A stretch of DNA of 7,835 nt from Chloroflexota bacterium (GTDB lineage Bacteria > Chloroflexota > Dehalococcoidia > SM23-28-2 > RBG-16-64-32): NCBI GenBank assembly GCA_005880075.1, contig VBJT01000080.1:1-7835 (forward strand). The letters run 5' to 3'. Position 1 is the stretch's first letter; each line of letters opens with the position of its first letter. Positions 6,102 to 7,835 of this stretch are shown here, one piece after another. Made by a program: the position numbers and the translations under genes. Below the pieces are notes generated by a model. The model had not been told where the DNA came from. It made no database searches and worked only from the letters and a program-made list of their open reading frames with translations.

Positions 6102-6659
6102 ATGACCCAGCAGAAGGAGAGCGTCGTTACGCCGGATCGGTTTAAATCCGGCCTGACGTATGACGAGTACGTTGCCCGCATCCAGCGCAACCGCGAGAAG
6201 TTCGAGTACAACTATCGTGAGACGAAGCTAAGCAACGAGGACGCCTCGGCATTTCGGTCGCTTGCCTCACGACAGGAAGGGCCGTCAAAAGTGCTCGCCC
6301 TGGGCGAGGACTGGTGCCCGGACGTCTTCCGCGGCCTGCCCGTCATGGCACGGATCGCCGAAACCGCTGGGATGGAGTTGCGAATCTTCCCGCGGGACGA
6401 CAATCTCGACATCATGGGCGAGTTCCTAAACCGAGGTGAGAGTCAGTCCATCCCGACGTTCGTCTTCTATACTCCGGACCACCGCTACATCGCCCACTGG
6501 ATCGAGCGGCCCGCGAAGGCGAACGCCGAAATGGGTGAAGTGATGAAGCGCTATGAGGGTCTCGACCGCTCGAACCCAGATGACCTGGCCAAGTTACGCC
6601 AGCTCGCGGACGAGTTTCAGACCGGGCCGGTCTGGGCCCTCGAAGAGAAGTCCCGCTAG
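6102..6659 (+). CDS. Thioredoxin-fold protein with a single-cysteine WCPD site
   Basis: A 185-residue protein resembling the Thioredoxin_9-type family of bacterial thioredoxin-like proteins. A helical N-terminal extension of about 60 residues (TYDEYVARIQRNREKFEYNY) precedes the fold. The active-site segment is LGEDWCPDVFRGLPVMARIA, with W71, C72, P73 and D74. The second cysteine of CXXC is replaced, so the protein has only the attacking cysteine. The cis-proline loop is present as SIPTFVFY (P118). A monothiol site cannot do the usual dithiol exchange alone, so roles such as mixed-disulfide chemistry, bacillithiol- or CoA-type thiol handling, or a non-redox binding role are possible. There is no signal peptide or membrane segment, so it is cytoplasmic. 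The start at 6102 is fixed by GGAGG at 6092-6096 with a 5-nt gap; an upstream TTG at 6090 would overlap that site and is less likely. Confidence 0.85.
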   Translation: MTQQKESVVTPDRFKSGLTYDEYVARIQRNREKFEYNYRETKLSNEDASAFRSLASRQEGPSKVLALGEDWCPDVFRGLPVMARIAETAGMELRIFPRDDNLDIMGEFLNRGESQSIPTFVFYTPDHRYIAHWIERPAKANAEMGEVMKRYEGLDRSNPDDLAKLRQLADEFQTGPVWALEEKSR

Positions 6660-6701
6660 TGCCATGCGAGGCCATCGAACGGATCCAGGTGCGTAGCGGC
6701 T

Positions 6702-6983
6702 CTACCGCTTGCGTAGCCGCACCGCGAGCGCCGCACTCCCGGTAATTATTAGCGGCGCAGCGTAGACAGCGAGGACAAGTGCCCAGAGCGTGCCTCCAGT
6801 GTCCGCCAGCCCACCTGTCTTGGGAACGGCCGCGGGCAGTGCTGGGACAACCGGTGCCGGTGAGGCAGTCTGCCCGCCGCTGCTCGACGGCGCGGTGGTG
6901 GCAGCGCTCGAGGGCGTTGCCTCGGCCCTTGCCGTCGGGCCCGCTGTTGATGTGGGCGTTGCCTGCTGGGCTGCAACCTTCAA
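6702..6983 (-). CDS. Short Thr/Ser/Ala/Pro-rich protein with a sortase-type C-terminal anchor; probably 5'-truncated
   Basis: The open frame from a TTG at 6983 encodes 93 residues. The first 50 or so are low-complexity Ala/Thr/Ser/Pro, as in wall-spanning stalks. The C-terminus has the three parts of a sorting signal. LADTG is at 59-63, the LAxTG form linked to class E sortases, with a related VPKTG just before it at 53-57. A hydrophobic helix of about 24 residues follows (65-88), then a basic tail, RLRKR. There is no signal peptide, which an exported anchored protein needs. The frame is closed by a TGA at 6998-6996, and the first residues (KVAAQQA) look like the end of a signal peptide whose start is missing. 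No ribosome site or promoter is evident. It may be the remnant of a larger or differently framed gene, or a chance open frame in GC-rich DNA, but the ordered anchor argues against chance. It is convergent with the thioredoxin-fold gene, 42 nt away. Confidence 0.5.
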   Translation of the reverse strand: MKVAAQQATPTSTAGPTARAEATPSSAATTAPSSSGGQTASPAPVVPALPAAVPKTGGLADTGGTLWALVLAVYAAPLIITGSAALAVRLRKR

Positions 6984-7093
6984 CGCTGCTATGCATCAAG
7001 CCGGATGGATGTTGCCTTCCGCTTGTCATGGTACCGGAGTCCAAGCCGCCGACTGTCGGACAAGTCGTGAATCCGCTGGGTTTGGTCGTGGGG

Positions 7094-7135
7094 AAATAAA
7101 AAGCCGAGAGGCAGCCCGCCCCAGACTGCCTCTCG
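7094..7135 (-). terminator. Intrinsic (rho-independent) terminator, minus strand
   Basis: A perfect 10-bp stem, CGAGAGGCAG at 7105-7114 with CTGCCTCTCG at 7126-7135, closes an 11-nt loop. On the minus strand it is followed by CTTTTTATTT (7103-7094), a classic U-rich tract. On the plus strand the downstream bases (AGTATATCC) are not a U tract, so the terminator works for leftward transcripts. Confidence 0.8.
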
Positions 7136-7192
7136 AGTATATCCTTCCGTTTGCCGGAAGGACCAGAAGGAGGTCGCCCCGTAGTTGTCGCT
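7094..7192 (-). ncRNA. Candidate small RNA with three hairpins and an anti-Shine-Dalgarno-like loop
   Basis: A minus-strand transcript ending at the strong terminator would carry three hairpins in a row. The first is GACC-TCCTTCT-GGTC (7175-7161), whose stem and loop include ACCTCCTT, the same bases as the usual 3' end of 16S rRNA. The second is a perfect 7-bp stem, CCTTCCG/CGGAAGG, with a 5-nt loop (7161-7143). The third is the terminator (7135-7105). A TATATT box on the minus strand (7204-7199) would place the start near 7192 and give an RNA of about 99 nt. Its -35 region is weak. No minus-strand gene of recognisable type lies upstream to claim the terminator. The hairpins are seen directly; expression and function are inference. 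Confidence 0.35.
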
Positions 7193-7229
7193 TTGGTGAA
7201 TATAACGCCGCTTGCTTGGCGAAGGTTAA

Positions 7230-7258
7230 TTAAGTAGTAAAGCGAATTGGCGTATACT
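7230..7258 (+). promoter_or_regulatory. Candidate promoter of the corA-like gene
   Basis: TATACT at 7253-7258 (5 of 6) lies 17 nt after a weak -35, TTAAGT, at 7230-7235. The predicted start near 7265 would give a leader of about 114 nt. The perfect palindrome TGGAATTCCA (7271-7280) begins just downstream of that start, where an operator could sit. Confidence 0.4.
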
Positions 7259-7378
7259 CAATCGGAATCCTGGAATTCCACTTAGTAGATGCGATTCGGG
7301 CCACGGATGTTACTTCCCTCTTCAAGGCCAGGGGATCGCTTCAGGTAAATTTTTTCGCATGCGACTTGTTGGATTAGA

Positions 7379-7835
7379 ATGCGCGAAGTGACACTGCTCA
7401 AGGACGGAGTCCGCGTCCTGTATCGCTCCAACGGCGGAGCCGTCAATCGAGTGGACGGCGCTAGCGCACTAGAGGAAGCTCTCAGAGACCGCAAGGGTGT
7501 CGTCTGGGTGGACCTCATGATACGCTGCAATCCTCCGCGAGGTCTTCCATTTCCACGACCTGACGATCGAAGACTGCGTCTCTGAGCGTGTCGACCCGGC
7601 CAGGATTGATGATTACGGAGACTTTCTCTTCCTGATTATTCAGGCCTTGAGCAACTACCAACCTGAAGTGGAGCTCGAGCCGGTCGAGGTGGACTTCTAT
7701 CTCGGCGCCAACTATGTCGTCTCTTGCCATCGGGAACCGATCGCCGCTATTGACCGGTTCCGCGAACGCTGCCTGCGCGACGAACGCCATCTCCGAGGCA
7801 CGCCAGACTGGGTCCTTCACGGTCTGGTGGACGCA
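7379..7835 (+). pseudogene. corA: CorA-like Mg2+ transporter gene, frameshifted and cut by the window end
   Basis: CorA-family proteins form pentameric Mg2+ (or Co2+/Ni2+) channels with a large cytoplasmic N-terminal domain. Two frames together give that domain. From the ATG at 7379 the first frame reads through LYRSNGGAVNRVDG and GVVWVDL, the usual early CorA motif, then loses homology and stops near 7583. From about 7524 another frame, with no stop before the window edge, gives ILREVFHFHDLTIEDC, then SERVDPARIDDYGDFLFLII, VDFYLGANYVVSCH and TPDWVLHGLVDA. These are typical of the family in order and spacing. The break lies between 7511 and 7536, where about 10 residues are expected between VWVDL and LREVF but only 16 nt remain. 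At least one indel (for example a net loss of 14 nt) is implied. The membrane helices and the GMN signature would lie beyond the window. It could be a real inactivated gene or a sequence error. Confidence 0.82.

Larger units (their letters stand above)
6984..7378. other. Intergenic region without a supported gene
   Basis: Nearly 400 nt with no protein I can recognise on either strand. It holds a minus-strand terminator and candidate small RNA (7094-7192), a plus-strand promoter candidate (7230-7258) and two perfect 10-nt palindromes. TGGAATTCCA lies at 7271-7280 and TCGCATGCGA at 7355-7364. Base composition shifts from GC-rich to AT-rich between about 7196 and 7260, as expected of a control region. 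An A/T run at 7347-7355 precedes the corA-like frame. Confidence 0.6.

Noticed and set aside
6412..7044. A 210-codon open frame on the minus strand, open upstream to about 7251
   Set aside because: It overlaps the thioredoxin-fold gene, the sorting-signal frame and the terminator. Its composition is rich in Arg, Gly, Ser and His with no recognisable domain. It is most simply an antisense frame kept open by GC-rich codons.
6779..7099. A plus-strand open frame of 106 codons ending just before the hairpin at 7105
   Set aside because: The last 35 residues look protein-like (ending GLVVGK), but the rest is Arg/Pro-rich shadow sequence. There is no ribosome site and no known domain, and the hairpin that follows lacks a U tract on this strand.
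1..7835. Search by eye for tRNA, rRNA, CRISPR repeats, insertion sequences and attachment sites
   Set aside because: No cloverleaf, rRNA signature, spaced repeats, transposase motif or long terminal inverted repeats were seen. A covariance-model or repeat search would be needed to exclude small or diverged examples.

Overview
The window reads as a piece of a GC-rich (roughly 60%) bacterial chromosome, most likely from the Chloroflexota, near the Dehalococcoidia/SAR202 side. That placement is inference. It rests on the dnaG-rpoD gene pair, a DnaG zinc site spaced CX3C with an insertion after the TOPRIM core, an RpoD with a long acidic N-terminus, and the protein character of the MazG, CorA and DUF1461 genes. 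No rRNA, tRNA, CRISPR array or transposase was found.

Layout. 1-191: leader with a consensus -10 box. 192-3675: dnaG (primase) and rpoD (primary sigma factor) on +, overlapping by about 41 nt, an information-processing operon. 3688-4113: a GNAT acetyltransferase on -, convergent with rpoD. 4182-4409: an FmdB-type zinc-ribbon mini-protein on +, divergent from the GNAT gene. 4420-5202: a DUF1461/TIGR01906 membrane protein on -, the family that includes the lipoprotein transacylase Lit. 5326-6038: mazG on +, split into two open frames by an internal deletion. 6102-6659: a thioredoxin-fold protein with a single-cysteine WCPD site. 6702-6983: on -, a short Thr/Ser/Ala/Pro-rich protein ending in a sortase-type anchor but lacking a signal peptide. 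6984-7378: non-coding, with a clear minus-strand intrinsic terminator, a candidate small RNA and a candidate promoter. 7379-7835: a CorA-like Mg2+ transporter gene with a frameshift, cut by the window edge.

How the genes relate. Only dnaG-rpoD looks like a true co-regulated unit (replication priming and housekeeping transcription). The remainder is a series of short single-gene units with their own recognisable sigma-70 promoters, two of which (DUF1461 and mazG) share one -35 element on opposite strands. Themes are nucleotide pool cleaning (mazG), envelope biology (the Lit-like protein, the sorting-signal protein, CorA) and redox (thioredoxin fold).

The most notable signals are the apparent lesions in three genes between 5.3 and 7.8 kb, the two catalytic-type histidines in the Lit-like protein, and a three-hairpin minus-strand RNA candidate with an anti-Shine-Dalgarno-like loop. 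I did not find a convincing new multi-gene system: most of the window is ordinary housekeeping sequence.
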